Below, in pieces: positions 1 through 10,085 of a stretch of 64,000 nucleotides of DNA. The stretch is from Shinisaurus crocodilurus (taxonomy: Eukaryota; Chordata; Lepidosauria; Squamata; Shinisauridae). The translations under genes were made by a program, and so were the position numbers. The stretch covers positions 250,275,438 to 250,339,437 of the forward strand of contig CM037879.1 in assembly GCA_021292165.1 (NCBI GenBank), written 5' to 3'. Below the pieces are notes generated by a model, which saw only the letters and a list, made by a program, of their open reading frames with translations, searched no databases and was not told where the DNA came from. Position 1 is the first letter of the stretch; every line of letters starts with the position of its first letter.

Positions 1-914
1 TTCTAAGCTGTGTGACAGTTTTGTGCAGTGCTTCTATGCAGTCCCTAGAAATGGTAGCTGTTGCTTGCCTTAGTGGTGCCTGCCAACCACTACTGCCGTG
101 CTGGCTCAATATCCTAGGGACAATTTACAACAGCAATGTAAAACAGGTCAAAGCATTACATGAGTGCTACTGCTGCAGTTGCTAGGTTCCAACCTGTATC
201 CATAATTGCTAGCAGAACAGCTCATAGGACTGGTCCAGTAGAGTCTATTTCCTATAATGTATTTTTATATGACAGCCCAATAATAATAGCACCATGTTAG
301 TAAATAAGGAACAGATTCTGTCGTTTAACTACCCAGAGTGAATGAACTACAGCAGGTTAAGCATAGCAATGTAAGAGTTGCCATAGTGAATCAGACTTGT
401 GATCCATCTTAACAGACGTCCTGGCTAACAAGAGGCATTCATTTTTCATAAGAAAAATGAATGAAATCCCTTGAGCAGGTTGATACAGATAATTTTTCCA
501 GAGTGTTAGATCTTATTCCAAACTATAATGTTAAATATTGGTTTAATACATGCCCATATGAGTTTCAGCTTCCTCTACATTTTTTTCTGCACTAGTTAAC
601 ATTCAGAATAAACCATAAAATTATAAAGTTAAAAGTCACATAAGGACAACCTCCTGCCACACATCAATTGCCCATAGAACAAATGCTGTAAACCCAGTCT
701 CAAGTAAACAAATATCCAATCTGTTTAGCTAAGGTTCTGTTTCCTCCATCTAAGAATTTTGTCTTTCTGACAAAAAATAACGGTTTTAAAAGAAATAATT
801 CTTGACTGATAATTAGGAATTTTGAAGTCCCTTTAAAGGAGATCTTTCCATTTCTTTTCCAGGAGGTAGCAGTGTGAGTACTCTCACTTACCATACCCAT
901 TTCCAATAAAAGAG
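1..914. other. unique AT-rich DNA, nothing recognised
   Basis: No coding potential, RNA gene or recognisable repeat family was seen here. Reading frames on the minus strand that run into the adjacent GT/GA tract (700-1171) are low-complexity artefacts. Confidence 0.6.

Positions 915-978
<64 letters not shown>
915..978. repeat. compound microsatellite (GT)n(GA)n
   Basis: An uninterrupted GT run passes directly into a GA run. The apparent proteins read through it on the minus strand (Ser-Leu then Thr-His repeats) are not genes. Confidence 0.97.
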
Positions 979-981
<3 letters not shown>

Positions 982-1471
982 TAAAAACCACTGATGCCTT
1001 ACTAAAACAAGATATTGAGGCTTTAGGGTTTGGAGGAGGTTTTTTTTCCAAAGAAGCATCATTTCTAAATGCAGCAAATATTTTTAAACCAACAACACTG
1101 TCTGAAGGATGCATTGAAGAGAACCAGTTATTAGGTGAGAAATTAACTTGTATCAGTTTTTGTGTTCCCAAGAGTAACTATATAGATTATGACATTTTGA
1201 AAGCTGAAGGAGGTCTGGAGCTCTTATTGAAACCTGGATTCTTTCACAGATTTTGTTTGTTTTTAAAGGAGTGTGAAATCATGCCAAAGAGAGAACATAT
1301 TGTTTTGGGCAGTCAATACTCAACAACATCCTGTGCAGCTTTCACTGGGTGGAGGATACTTTCCAATAGCTTAGTGTTTTGAAGTAGCCTATTATATACT
1401 ACTGATGATTTGTCAGTCATATTCATTGAGCTGCAATACATATTCCCCCTTCATTCCATCACTATTCACTA

Positions 1472-1624
1472 TTTATTTACTTATTTATTTATTATATTTA
1501 TACCCCGCCTTTTTTCCTGCAAGAAACCCAAGGCGGCTCAACCCTGTTGTTGAGCATAAAATGGCTGAGAGTCAGTGACTGACCCAAAGTCACCCAGTGA
1601 GTTTCATGGCCAAGCGGGGACTAC
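1472..1624 (-). mobile_element. Sauria-type SINE, partial
   Basis: In plus-strand order it shows the SINE 3' end (ATTTATACCCCGCC, then TTTTTTCCTGCAAG) and the middle segment AGTCAGTGACTGACCCAAAG followed by CACCCAGTGAGTTTCATGGC. That is the reverse complement of the full copies at 18748 and 2000. The tRNA-like head is missing, because the copy stops at GGGGACTACA. Part of the middle is also lost. Non-coding, dispersed by LINE machinery. Confidence 0.85.
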
Positions 1625-1810
1625 ACTGAATACTTGCTCCATTCAAATGTCTGCTTCCAATAAACACAAAATGAATTTTGCTTTGCAGTATTTGGTGATA
1701 GATTGCCTACAAGTTCAGCTTTTTCTGGGTTTGGGAAGGATGGAAAGTTATGCAGCGCAGTGGATCTCAAAGCCCCACTGAGGTCTTCAAGAAGAGCTGT
1801 AATGTCAAGG

Positions 1811-1903
1811 GCTGCAATCCTATGCACAATTTCCTGGGAGTAACCTCCATTGAACTCAATGGGGCGTGTTCCTGTGTAGGCATGCCTAGGATTGCATTAA
1901 AGG
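1811..1903. mobile_element. MITE with GCAATCCTATGC tips (type B)
   Basis: It begins GGGCTGCAATCCTATGCAC and ends GCCTAGGATTGCA, giving imperfect inverted tips. The core GGGAGTAA...CCATTGAACTCAATGGGG is the typical inner sequence of a very common squamate palindromic repeat. Related degenerate copies are seen near 23680, 26945, 44895, 51530 and 60555. Non-coding. Confidence 0.7.
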
Positions 1904-1999
1904 TTCTTACTCATTCTCAACAAGAGATTGAGGAGGCATATAAGGCTTCTTATATGAAAAGGGTTGCTGTAAGCAAAGTGGAGGCTAGTTTTTCATTTC

Positions 2000-2227
2000 A
2001 TTATATTTATATCCCACCTTTTTTCCTGCAAGGAACCCAAGGCAGCTTACATAATTATCATCTTCCTCTCCACTTTATCCTCACAACAACCCTGTGAGGT
2101 AGGTTAGGCTGAGAAGAGTCAGTGACTGGCCCAAAGCCACCCAGTGAGCTTCATGGCCAAGTGGAGTGGGGACTGGAACCTGGATCTCGCAAGTCCCAGT
2201 CCAACACTACACCACACTGGCTCTCAT
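2000..2227 (-). mobile_element. Sauria-type SINE, near full length
   Basis: Reverse-strand SINE. Its tRNA-derived head lies at the right end, with CCAGTGTGGTGTAGTGTTGG and a B-box-like GGTTCCAGTCCCC on the minus strand. The conserved middle is present, and the LINE-like tail (GCGGGTATAAATATAAT type) lies at the left. It shares the head, middle and tail order with the copies at 10362 and 18748. Confidence 0.92.
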
Positions 2228-2354
2228 GTCTTTGAGGGCAGGAAGAAAATGCATGGTTTTAAATTGACTGCCTCAGGAGCTTGGTAAATGAAACCAACTT
2301 TGAATGGAGAAATACAGAGCAATAGCTTGTATATTGAATTAAGTGAAAACTACA

Positions 2355-2396
2355 GGGCCACTGAAGAAGGCCTTTGGGCCGAAACACGTTTGGCTT
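2355..2396 (+). ncRNA. hammerhead-ribozyme-like motif (type I order)
   Basis: CTGAAGA (2361-2367) fits the CUGANGA core. It is followed by one extra A, a 4-bp GC helix GGCC/GGCC (2369-2372 with 2377-2380, loop TTTG) and GAAA (2381-2384). A 2-bp helix III (A2384-T2389, C2385-G2388) leaves T2390 as the putative cleavage-site residue. Helix I is then GCCA (2357-2360) with TGGC (2391-2394). Very short helix III is known in hammerheads of Penelope-like retroelements. The unpaired A2368 is not canonical and may lower or abolish activity. The surrounding repeat is otherwise unassigned. Confidence 0.5.
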
Positions 2397-2767
2397 CTAC
2401 ACAAGAGAGTAAGAAAGCTTACATGCTGTGAGGACATTTCTCTGGAAGCATCAAACAAAAAAAAACTTTGGCATTAATAATACTTCGTCTAGAGATAGAG
2501 GTCCTCAAGTCTGAAAGTACATTATTATCATCTTCAGCCCTAGAGAAGTTGTATTTTACAGGTCTAATTGTTTCTGTCTTATACATGTTTTATATATATA
2601 ATTTTTAAAAAATATTTCTGGAAATTTTTATATTACATTATAAAATTTAGTCTATTTTACTATATTTTTATGGTTATATTTTATATATATATATTTCTTG
2701 ACTTTTAAGTTTCTATGCTTTGTTTCTGTCAGGATTTTAAACATAGTCCCTTGTTGTATGTTTCACA

Positions 2768-3497
2768 TTTGTATCCTATACTTCATCCAAAGAGTTCAGG
2801 GTGGCTATCCAATTTTATCCTCACAACAGCCCCATGAGGTAGTTGTCAGTACTGGGCTGTAAACAACCAAACACAAAAAGGGAAAAGTCCCAGAAAGACC
2901 GGGATCAGAGTTGGGATGGAGCACTGGGGCCTAGGTAGAACGTATGAAACAGGCCTAAAAAATAATCGGTTCGGAGGAAGAGCCAAGAAGTCCATCAATA
3001 GTAGGCTGGAAAAGGAATATAGAGGAGCAGCAAGCAAGCATGTGGACCGTAAAGCTGAGAAACTGGGAGTGAAGCAGGCAGGCAGGGAGACCAGAGAATT
3101 GGTAGGCTGTCTGAAAATCAGAGTCACTTAGCGAAATTATGGTGTCAGGCAGACACGGTTAGAATCTGGCTGTTACCCAGCCACAGACCCAGGTCTGGTT
3201 TATAAGCATTGATAGCCAGGTCAGGTCAAGTAGGAACCAATAGGTGACCAGGGGTGTGTTGGGAAGGTGAGCCATGCTAGAATCTGAGAGGGCTGTAGTT
3301 CCCCTTTTCCACTGTACAGCCTCAATTAGAAGGGTCACTAGTACACACAGCAGGAAGCTCCAGGTTCAAATCCTACTGATCCCGGCAGTAGGTTAGACTG
3401 AGAGAGAGTGATTTGCTAAAGGCTATGAGATTCATGACTGAATGGGGATTTGAACTCAAATCTTCTGAGTCCAACACTCTATCCATTATACCATATG
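2768..3497 (-). mobile_element. old tRNA-headed SINE split by a 544-bp insertion
   Basis: Left part 2768-2843 (CATCCAAAGAGTTCAGGGTG ... CTCACAACAGCCCCATGAGG) and right part 3388-3497 (GTAGGTTAGACTGAG ... GGGATTTGAACTCAAATCTT) make one SINE on the minus strand when the middle is removed. The B-box-like GGTTCAAATCC sense orientation lies in the right part. It is diverged relative to the Sauria copies. Confidence 0.6.
2844..3387. mobile_element. LTR-like insertion inside the SINE
   Basis: The segment starts TGTCAG and ends GGCA. It is flanked by GTAGT (2839-2843) and GTAGG (3388-3392), a 5-bp duplication with one mismatch, at the exact point where the host SINE is interrupted. A TATA-like TTTATAAG lies at about 3200. 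No polyadenylation signal was found, so an LTR is only one possibility. Another transposon with a short duplication is also possible. Confidence 0.35.
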
Positions 3498-3908
3498 TGC
3501 AAACTCTTAAGAGAGATGATGAAGCTGAAATGATTGAATTCCATCTAACTATTATGTCAGGAATAGTTTAGTTATAGTTACAACCTTACAGACAGCAGTT
3601 GAACTAGAAGGCCTTTAAGAAGTTTGAATAGTAAATAATATTTAAATTCTTTAATTTATATTACTTATGAAGATGGTTGTATTTGACCTCTTATTTCATA
3701 GCACATAGCCACCAGGAATATAACCTTTATGGTTTTTTGCTTTTAAAAAAGTACCTTGAATTTTGGAATGAATGCTTCATCAGAGCATTGAAAACTAAAT
3801 CAAAATTCCCGCAAGGAAGCGAGGATTTAAGTTTAGGATTAAGCTTTGAAGCTGCTCCCTGGAAACAAATTATTATTGGATGGGAACCAACAAAGCAATT
3901 ATCTATGT
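3498..3908. other. unique AT-rich DNA
   Basis: No recognisable repeat or exon. The short frame at 3677-3910 has no supporting feature. Confidence 0.5.
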
Positions 3909-3916
3909 AGTTTGCT
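3909..3916. repeat. 8-bp target site duplication AGTTTGCT (left)
   Basis: It is identical to 5808-5815 and immediately flanks the terminal CAGGG of the hAT element. Confidence 0.9.
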
Positions 3917-3990
3917 CAGGGCCGGATTAACATAGGGGCTATTGGAGCGGCAGCTCCAGGCCCAGATCCCAAAATAGGCCCACAACAAAT

Positions 3991-4470
3991 AGGGACGCCT
4001 GCACGCGCGGCGCCGCGCCGCGCCGGGGAAATGAGGACGCTCAGAGCGAGGTGACGTCCAGTCGCTCACCTGCGTGGGGCGTTGCCGGAGGCGAGCACGA
4101 CGGGGAGCAGAGGTTGCTGCCCATTGCCTCCACGCTGGGCTGTAGAGAGCGGAGCGGCCCAGACGCCGGAGAAGGGCGCAGCAGGGCGAGGACTTCCACC
4201 GCTCGCCACTGCCAGCCTCGCCTCGAGCGCACGCACCCACCAGCGAGGAGGACATCTCTGACTGGAAGTGGAAGGAACTTCAAGGAAGAGAAGTTCCTCG
4301 AGCGGAGCAGGCAGCTGCTTCCCAGCCCGCCCCCGGTCCCGCCCGCCTCGGCCTGCCGGGCCTCGCCTTCGCCGACAGCAAGCTCCCCCGCCTCCGCCGA
4401 CAGCAAGCTCCTCCTCGCCTCATCCGGCTCGGAGAGCCAGCCAGCTAGCCAGCCAGCCAGCGACTCCGGT
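3991..4470 (+). promoter_or_regulatory. CpG-island-like segment with splice donor inside hAT copy 1
   Basis: The tract is dense in CpG (GCGCGGCGCCGCGCCGCGCC and many others), whereas surrounding DNA is CpG-poor. A CRE-like TGACGTCC lies at about 4051. The segment ends CGACTCCG|GTAAGG with the donor GT at about 4469. This resembles the promoter plus an untranslated first exon of a host gene. No convincing start codon with a long frame was found upstream of the donor, so the exon would be non-coding. The parent gene is not recognised. Confidence 0.45.
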
Positions 4471-4549
4471 AAGGGTTGCCCGCACGCGCGCGGCGCGCCT
4501 GCCTCTGCAGCATGCCTGGCTCTCTGGCTGGGCGCCGACGGACTCCCCC

Positions 4550-4675
4550 GGGTCAGCCTTCCCCAACTGGGTGCCCACCAGCAGTGTTGGACTACAACTC
4601 CCATCGTGCTGGCTGGGGGTGATGGGGGCTACAGTCCAGTTCACCTGGAGGGCGCCAGGTTGGGGGAGGACCCCC
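4550..4675. mobile_element. hAT MITE of the CAGCCTTCCCCAAC family, degenerate
   Basis: TCAGCCTTCCCCAACTGGGT at the left and GGCGCCAGGTTGGGGGAGG at the right form imperfect inverted ends around ACTACAACTCCCATCGTGCT. It is the same family as 33665, 22761, 49848 and 40556. No intact target duplication is visible. Confidence 0.7.
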
Positions 4676-4699
4676 TTCACTTGCTTCACCCCCCCCCAG

Positions 4700-5270
4700 G
4701 GGTGGGACCTCGCTTTGCCGCCTCCCCCTCAAAATCAGATGTCTACCCCAGAGTCTTGCCCCCTCCCCGGGAGATCCCCCTATGCCCCCTCCCCCAATCA
4801 ATCGAAGAACGACCCCCTGCAAGGTCTGTTTGCCTCGCCTCCCCCATCCACTTGCTTGCACCCTCGCTTTGCTCCCTCCCCCCCAAAATCAAATGGCTAC
4901 CCCAGAGTCTTGCCCTCCCCAGTCAGATGGGTTCCCCCTCCCCCAATCAATCGAAGAACGACCCCCTGCAAGGTCTGTTTGCCCCCCCCTTATCCACCCC
5001 AAGCCCTCCCCAGGGTGTGTGATCCCGCCATACACCCTCCCCCCATCAAATGGCTACCCTGTAGTCTTGCCCCTCTCAGTCAGATGGGTTCATCCTCCCC
5101 AGGTGATTCTCCTCCCAATCAATCAAAAAACGACTCCCTCCAAGGTCTGTTTGCCCCCCCCCATCTTAACCTCCCCCAATTCTGCTCCCCAGGATGTTGT
5201 GTACTCCCCTTCACAGGGGTCCCCCTCTGGTCCCCTGCCAATCAAAGGATGATCCTCCCCGCAGGGTCTG
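4700..5270. repeat. C-rich imperfect tandem repeats
   Basis: A motif around CCAATCAATCGAAGAACGAC plus CAAGGTCTGTTTGCC recurs at about 4795, 4943, 5115 and (degenerate) 5238. Blocks of AAATCAAATGGCTACCC and CAGTCAGATGGGTT lie between copies. Spacing is irregular (about 120-170 bp). Long frames across it (up to 425 codons) come from the stop-poor C-rich composition and are not genes. Confidence 0.75.
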
Positions 5271-5807
5271 CTGAAGTTTGTCAAAGGGCGCCAGGTTGGG
5301 GGAGGCTGGCCGGGTGGTGGGGTGGGTGGGGACTGGGAGTCTCTCGCTTCGCTTGCTGGCTGCGGCGCCTCGCCCCACTCTGCCGCCCCAGCCGGATTCT
5401 TGCCTCCTTGGGCTGCGCCGCCTCTCCTTGCCGCTCTGTAATGAGGAGGCCTCGAGGTTTGTGCAAGAGACTGAGAGGAGAGTCTACTTTCGTGAGGAAG
5501 TTAGTTTGCCTTTCTTCCTCCATCCTCCCAGCCCAACTTTCCTAGGCTTGCATAACTTGCTTACTATGTCTTTTTTGCACCTCCCTTTCTTCATGTGTCC
5601 AATACTTTTTCCCTGTGCCATTCAATTTTATTACACATAACTTCATTTCTGAACTTCTTGGTTTATGTTTCTGTTTTGGCACTTCAATGGTAATTAAAAT
5701 ATTTAATTTGTTTTAATATAAAATTGCGTCTTCATTTTATTTATTTCCATAAAAAGGCCCACCAAAATCCTCAGCACCAGGCCCATAATGCTCTTAATCC
5801 AGCCCTG

Positions 5808-5815
5808 AGTTTGCT
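5808..5815. repeat. 8-bp target site duplication AGTTTGCT (right)
   Basis: Perfect copy of 3909-3916. Confidence 0.9.
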
Positions 5816-7785
5816 GCTCATATTATTGAGGGCTGCTGCTTGCACCCCGAGGGATCTGACACAAAGGCCCTTACCTAACCAGGCTTGTATAAAAGAACAA
5901 AATATTACTTACCGTACTTTTATTCCAAAACACTTCCGTTCCCTGGATTTATGCCACCACTGGGGTGGGGTGGGGGACTGGGGGAATCTCTGTGCTTTAC
6001 AACAGGTTTGTGATGCTGGCTACTATGGAAATTACAGCTCCAAATCACTTTAGTTCCCAATCAGACTGATCGGGTTACTCTAAAATAGGCAAATATATTT
6101 GAATTGAAATTTCAGATTAAGTTTTTTTTCTTAAATGAGATGAGTTCAATCCTATGCAGAAAGACAAAAATTAATCAGTGCAGAAGGCTCACAAGTTCTG
6201 TTTTGACAGTGAATTCAGGATTTCTGAGCTATATTTTTAAGGTTATCATATGTCTCAGCTTTTCTAAGATGTTTCCAATTTTCATACTGTCCTTTATTCT
6301 TCCAGCAATCTTCTGAAGCCCCTAGATTGTTTCCTTTTCATTTAATTATTTAAAACATTTGAGGGTTTTTTAATTTTTAAAAAATGCTCTGTTTTACCCA
6401 GTTCATAATTACACAATGCGGACAGGAAACTGACTGTCAAGTAGAACAAGTGTTCGCTGTGTAGATCGACAAAGATTAGCTATGGTAATAACAACTGATA
6501 AAGTCAGACTTACCCGTACCTAGGGTGACCTTAGAAAATGATTCAGGTAGATTGCAGCCAGAACAAGCGTGACAGAGCAAGCAATTCAAATGGTCCCTTG
6601 CGGTTTCAGTACTTTTAGAAGCACCAAATGCATTTGCTGGTGCTCCTAAAACTTCTGTTCTTTATTCCAAGATGTATATGCCTTCATGAAACAGCATGTA
6701 TACCAACAGGTGTATTCCTAGAGCCCTTCCGATGTTGCAGAAGTCCTCGGGGGGGAGGGCACAGATTGTACGGTACATCTACTCCTCATATTCCTCATTC
6801 CAACCGTGTTCTTCATCTGTTCAAGAGTCTTTTACATTATCATAGGCTACTAAGGAAAAATCCTAAAACAAGGTGATATGAGACACTGCTAACCAGAGTC
6901 CAACTGAGGGGTCCAACTGATGTCAACTGAGGGGTCCAACTCCCTCCCCATTGGGTACTTTCTTCTCTTCTATGGGCCACTACAGAGATTTCTGCAGACA
7001 TTCCTCACCCCTTCTGAAGAATCACACACATAAAGATGAGTCCAAATAACAAAATACTCATTTCTTTTCTCAGGAGCCAAACAGAAGTACCCATGGCTTC
7101 CCATGTACCATCTGGTGCAGCTTATTTCCTTCTTTAGCACCAACTGCCACTCTCAACTGCCCTCAGGTTCTTGCTACTCAAAAATAATTCTCTGGTTGCC
7201 CCTGGCAACCCCCATGGGTCACAGAACTTTGGCTCTCCACAGTTTCACTGCCATTTGGCCAGTGGTGGAATTTTGAATCCTGCGGGTCAACTCTGATTGG
7301 CACCTCGATTGGTTGCTTAAGTAAATAGAAGCATCCCATGGTGAAAGCGCTATTTCTCCTCAGACTTTTGAGAAGATTGAAGCCCTTAAGCCATGAGGTT
7401 GGCAGCTGGAAAAGAGCTGGAGAGGGTGGCTGTCTAGCTCCTGCTACAGTTGCCCTAACATGAGATTCTATAGTTCGTTAGCTCATCTTAGAGCTGCTAA
7501 AATGTTCCCAGTTTTTATATCAAGTTCTCTGACTGTGTGGAGGTCACACAGGGATGCTGGTAGCTCAAACGCTGTTTATATATATATAAACAAAAGTCTC
7601 AGCCCGAAGAAGTGGAGATAGATTTTTGTTCATAGTAACTGTTGTGAGAAACTGACAGCGATTGAAGCTTCCTTTCTGGGGGTGCTTTCAGATGAAGCTT
7701 TTATTGTGCAATCACCCAGCCTCATTCATGGAATTTTACAGGGGGTCCAGATGATGTCAACTTACATTTGAAACCATGCTATATT
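5816..7785. other. mostly unique DNA
   Basis: Nothing supportable as a gene. A small (TA)n hairpin lies near 7575 (TTTATATATATATAAA). Short frames at 5724-6053 and 6628-6876 show no splice or family signal. Confidence 0.5.
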
Positions 7786-7799
7786 TTCCCACTGCATCT

Positions 7800-7917
7800 T
7801 CCATCTTAGGGTTTCAATTTTTGTGAACTGCCTAGAGTGCTTTGGCCATTGGGCAGTATAGAAATGTAATAAAATACATTTTAAAAATACATAAATAAAT
7901 ACATACATAAAAATCCA
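7800..7917 (+). mobile_element. L2-type LINE 3' tail
   Basis: The tract GTGAACTGCCTAGAGTGCTT followed by GGCCATTGGGCAGTATAGAA and an ATAAATA-rich end matches the 3'-terminal segment of reptile L2-like LINEs. The reverse complement of the same tail is at 26475-26520. No ORF is left. Confidence 0.7.
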
Positions 7918-7954
7918 AGGCTCTCCAATTCTATATCCCTGGTCTTTTCATATC

Positions 7955-8399
7955 CTTTTTTTGCTGGATCTGTTGATGTCTCTACTTCACAAAAGATCAC
8001 CTGCTAGCAGCCTAGTTTGTGCTAGCACCTGCTGCTGGCGCCAGTTTTTGAGGAGCCCTCGGGCAAGATTCATTGAGTGGGTCCCTGTCCTCTTCCCTGC
8101 AATCACCCACTTCTCTCACTCTGCCGCTGGGCCCAACCCCCACCACTGCCTGGAGAGAAAAGGCAGACAAGTGAGCACCCAGTGGCAGCTGTTGTTTTTT
8201 CCTTCCCCCACCCCACTGGCTGCTTCCTGCTGCTCTTTCTCTGGGCCAAAGGGATAGAGCAGGTGACCAGGTGGCATGAGCAAGCAGAGCAGCAGGAAGG
8301 CCAGGGGGCTTTGGAGGCCAGTAGTGGTCCCCCTGTTGAGATGTGGGCTTTGGCAGGTACCCACTGATACCTACTCCTGACACCAGTCCTGATCGCTTC
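7955..8399. mobile_element. degenerate hAT-like non-autonomous element
   Basis: The right end reads CAGGTACCCACTGATACCTA then ACACCAGTCCTG. Its reverse complement matches the left end of the repeat at 42036-42390 (GGCTGGTGTCACAGGTAGGT). Inner GC-rich parts also resemble each other in reverse orientation. No target duplication was identified. Overlapping frames of 80-120 codons on both strands are not genes. Confidence 0.5.
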
Positions 8400-8441
8400 C
8401 ATTACTGTGCCATGCTGTTCCCTATTCTTGGAGTAGCCTGC

Positions 8442-8445
<4 letters not shown>

Positions 8446-8478
<33 letters not shown>
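8446..8478. repeat. (CT)n microsatellite
   Basis: Simple CT run inside unique DNA. Confidence 0.95.
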
Positions 8479-8479
<1 letters not shown>

Positions 8480-8480
<1 letters not shown>

Positions 8481-10085
8481 GCATCCTACTTTTTCGTCCT
8501 TAAAGCCGATTTCTTCAACAAAGCAATTTTCAAATCAATATACAGCAGTCACACTTTACTGATACCTCCCCTTGCACCCTCCCCAATGCTACTCTCTGTA
8601 CGTCCTTTAGGTGTGCCCGTCATCTCCCTCCACCAGGCCTGGTACCAGGTTTGGCAAGGTCATCAGTAGCCCTCAGGAGGGGGGCTCTTAGCAATGCCCC
8701 CTTGCAGTGCTAGAGCCCCCTTCCTGGGCAGTGGAGATGGCAAAGCCCCCTTCACAGGTGATGAAGGCAGAGCTGGGCGGGGGGGAACCTTCACAGGCAG
8801 TGGAGGCAGCAGAGCCCCCTTTATGGGCGGCGGCAGCAGCAACAGCTCCTCCGCGCACCTCCCCTTTCCTTCCCTTAACATGAGATGGGTGTGTGCCAGC
8901 AGAAGCAAAAAAGTCAACCTAGCAGGCAAGTGTTGCTGCTTGCACCCGCCATTTTATTTCCCCCATAGTGGGATAAATCCAGTCTCATGCTACTGGATGT
9001 CCACTAGTGCGATGGGACTTTCCCCCTCTCCCCTTCGTACTGCCCTCTCAGTGTCACCCAAAGATCTGCTCTGGAGGGTTTCCTAGCCCTCTGGAGTACA
9101 TTTTGAGGGTGCACAAGGGGCTGCAGAGAGAGGGGGGTATCACACCCTGACTGATTCTGCTGAAGGAACTGCTTTCATCAGCAGGATCACCCAATTGGAT
9201 TCCACCCTATGTCTCGGGGGCCCTGGCAGACCAACACTGTGTCAGGGGCCCCAGAGACTGTGAGGGAATTAAAATGCCAGGTGCAAGCAGTAATGCTTGC
9301 TGACTAGACTGGCTTTATTGCTGCTGCTAGCACAGACCTGTCTGCCAGTAAGAGAAAGAAAGGGTCAATGGGCCGTCCAAAAGGCTCAGGCCATTGGCAA
9401 GTTTCTGTGTTGACCTCTGAAACCCACTAACCAACAGACCAGGGCCAAGGAAGTCTTAGACTTTGGTGAGGCAGAATGCTCCGGGAGACCGTATTTTTCA
9501 GCAGCTAAATTAGGCTACCAGAAAAACCTGGAGTAGATTTTTGGGAGAGAATCTGAATGGCATCATCAAGGGTGTCGTGTCTCCCTCTCCCTTTCCTTTC
9601 TAGGAATACTGCAGATTTGATTGGGGGGCTGTGTGGGGCAGGCTGGCTGCTCCATTTCGAATCTCTCTCTGATGCTGCACAGTACTGTGCTGTAATTTCC
9701 CTCCCTCTCTATGTGCAAAGCTGCCGCCCTCAGATGGGCTCTTTTGCTTTCCTCCCCCAGCAATATCTTCCTCCTGCTGTTACTACTAAAGAATCTTTGC
9801 AGCCTCAGCCTCCACCCCTCACCCTGAGAATATATTTCTTCCAAATACCTCCCAGTCAACAGTCTCCTGCCACTTCATTCCAATTTCAAGTAGAATTTTT
9901 TAGGTTTTCTTTGTAAATTGATTGACTGATTTTAGGGATGTGCAAACCAGCAAAACTGGAGCTCGCCGAAGTACTCCAAGTTCCACATCAAAGCTTGTTC
10001 CAACTTGAGTCCGTATCAGATTGTGAGCTTTATTTTTTTTTCTTTTTGCATGAAAATCTGTGTGTATTTTTTATGCATATTTTCC
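8480..10085. other. mostly unique, moderately GC-rich DNA
   Basis: A short inverted repeat is seen at about 9217-9252 (GGGGGCCCTGG ... CAGGGGCCCC). Frames at 8694-9086 and 9557-9916 lack exon signals. No recognised gene. Confidence 0.45.

Larger units (their letters stand above)
3917..5807 (+). mobile_element. non-autonomous hAT with GC-rich interior (Pack-hAT copy 1)
   Basis: The ends are CAGGGCCGGATTAA and TTAATCCAGCCCTG, flanked by a perfect 8-bp duplication AGTTTGCT, the hallmark of hAT integration. The left ~70 bp (to CCCACAACAAATAG near 3990) and right ~145 bp (from about 5660) match the element at 32674-35008 almost base for base. Nothing in between is shared. There is no transposase ORF. 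The interior holds a CpG-rich block (3990-4470) ending in a consensus splice donor, a MITE-like segment (4550-4675) and C-rich imperfect repeats (4700-5270). The unique interior is best explained as captured foreign DNA carried by a hAT whose transposase acts in trans. Alternatively it may be an old internal sequence lost from the other copy. Confidence 0.9.

Noticed and set aside
700..1171. Minus-strand frames with Ser-Leu and Thr-His repeats
   Set aside because: Translation of the (GT)n(GA)n microsatellite.
4268..5545. 425-codon open frame and the overlapping 323- and 156-codon frames
   Set aside because: They run through C-rich imperfect repeats and a MITE inside a hAT element. Three frames are open at once, which reflects stop-poor composition, not coding.
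8012..8402. Overlapping 80-123-codon frames on both strands
   Set aside because: They overlap in several frames within a decayed hAT-like repeat that is also found at 42036-42390 in reverse.
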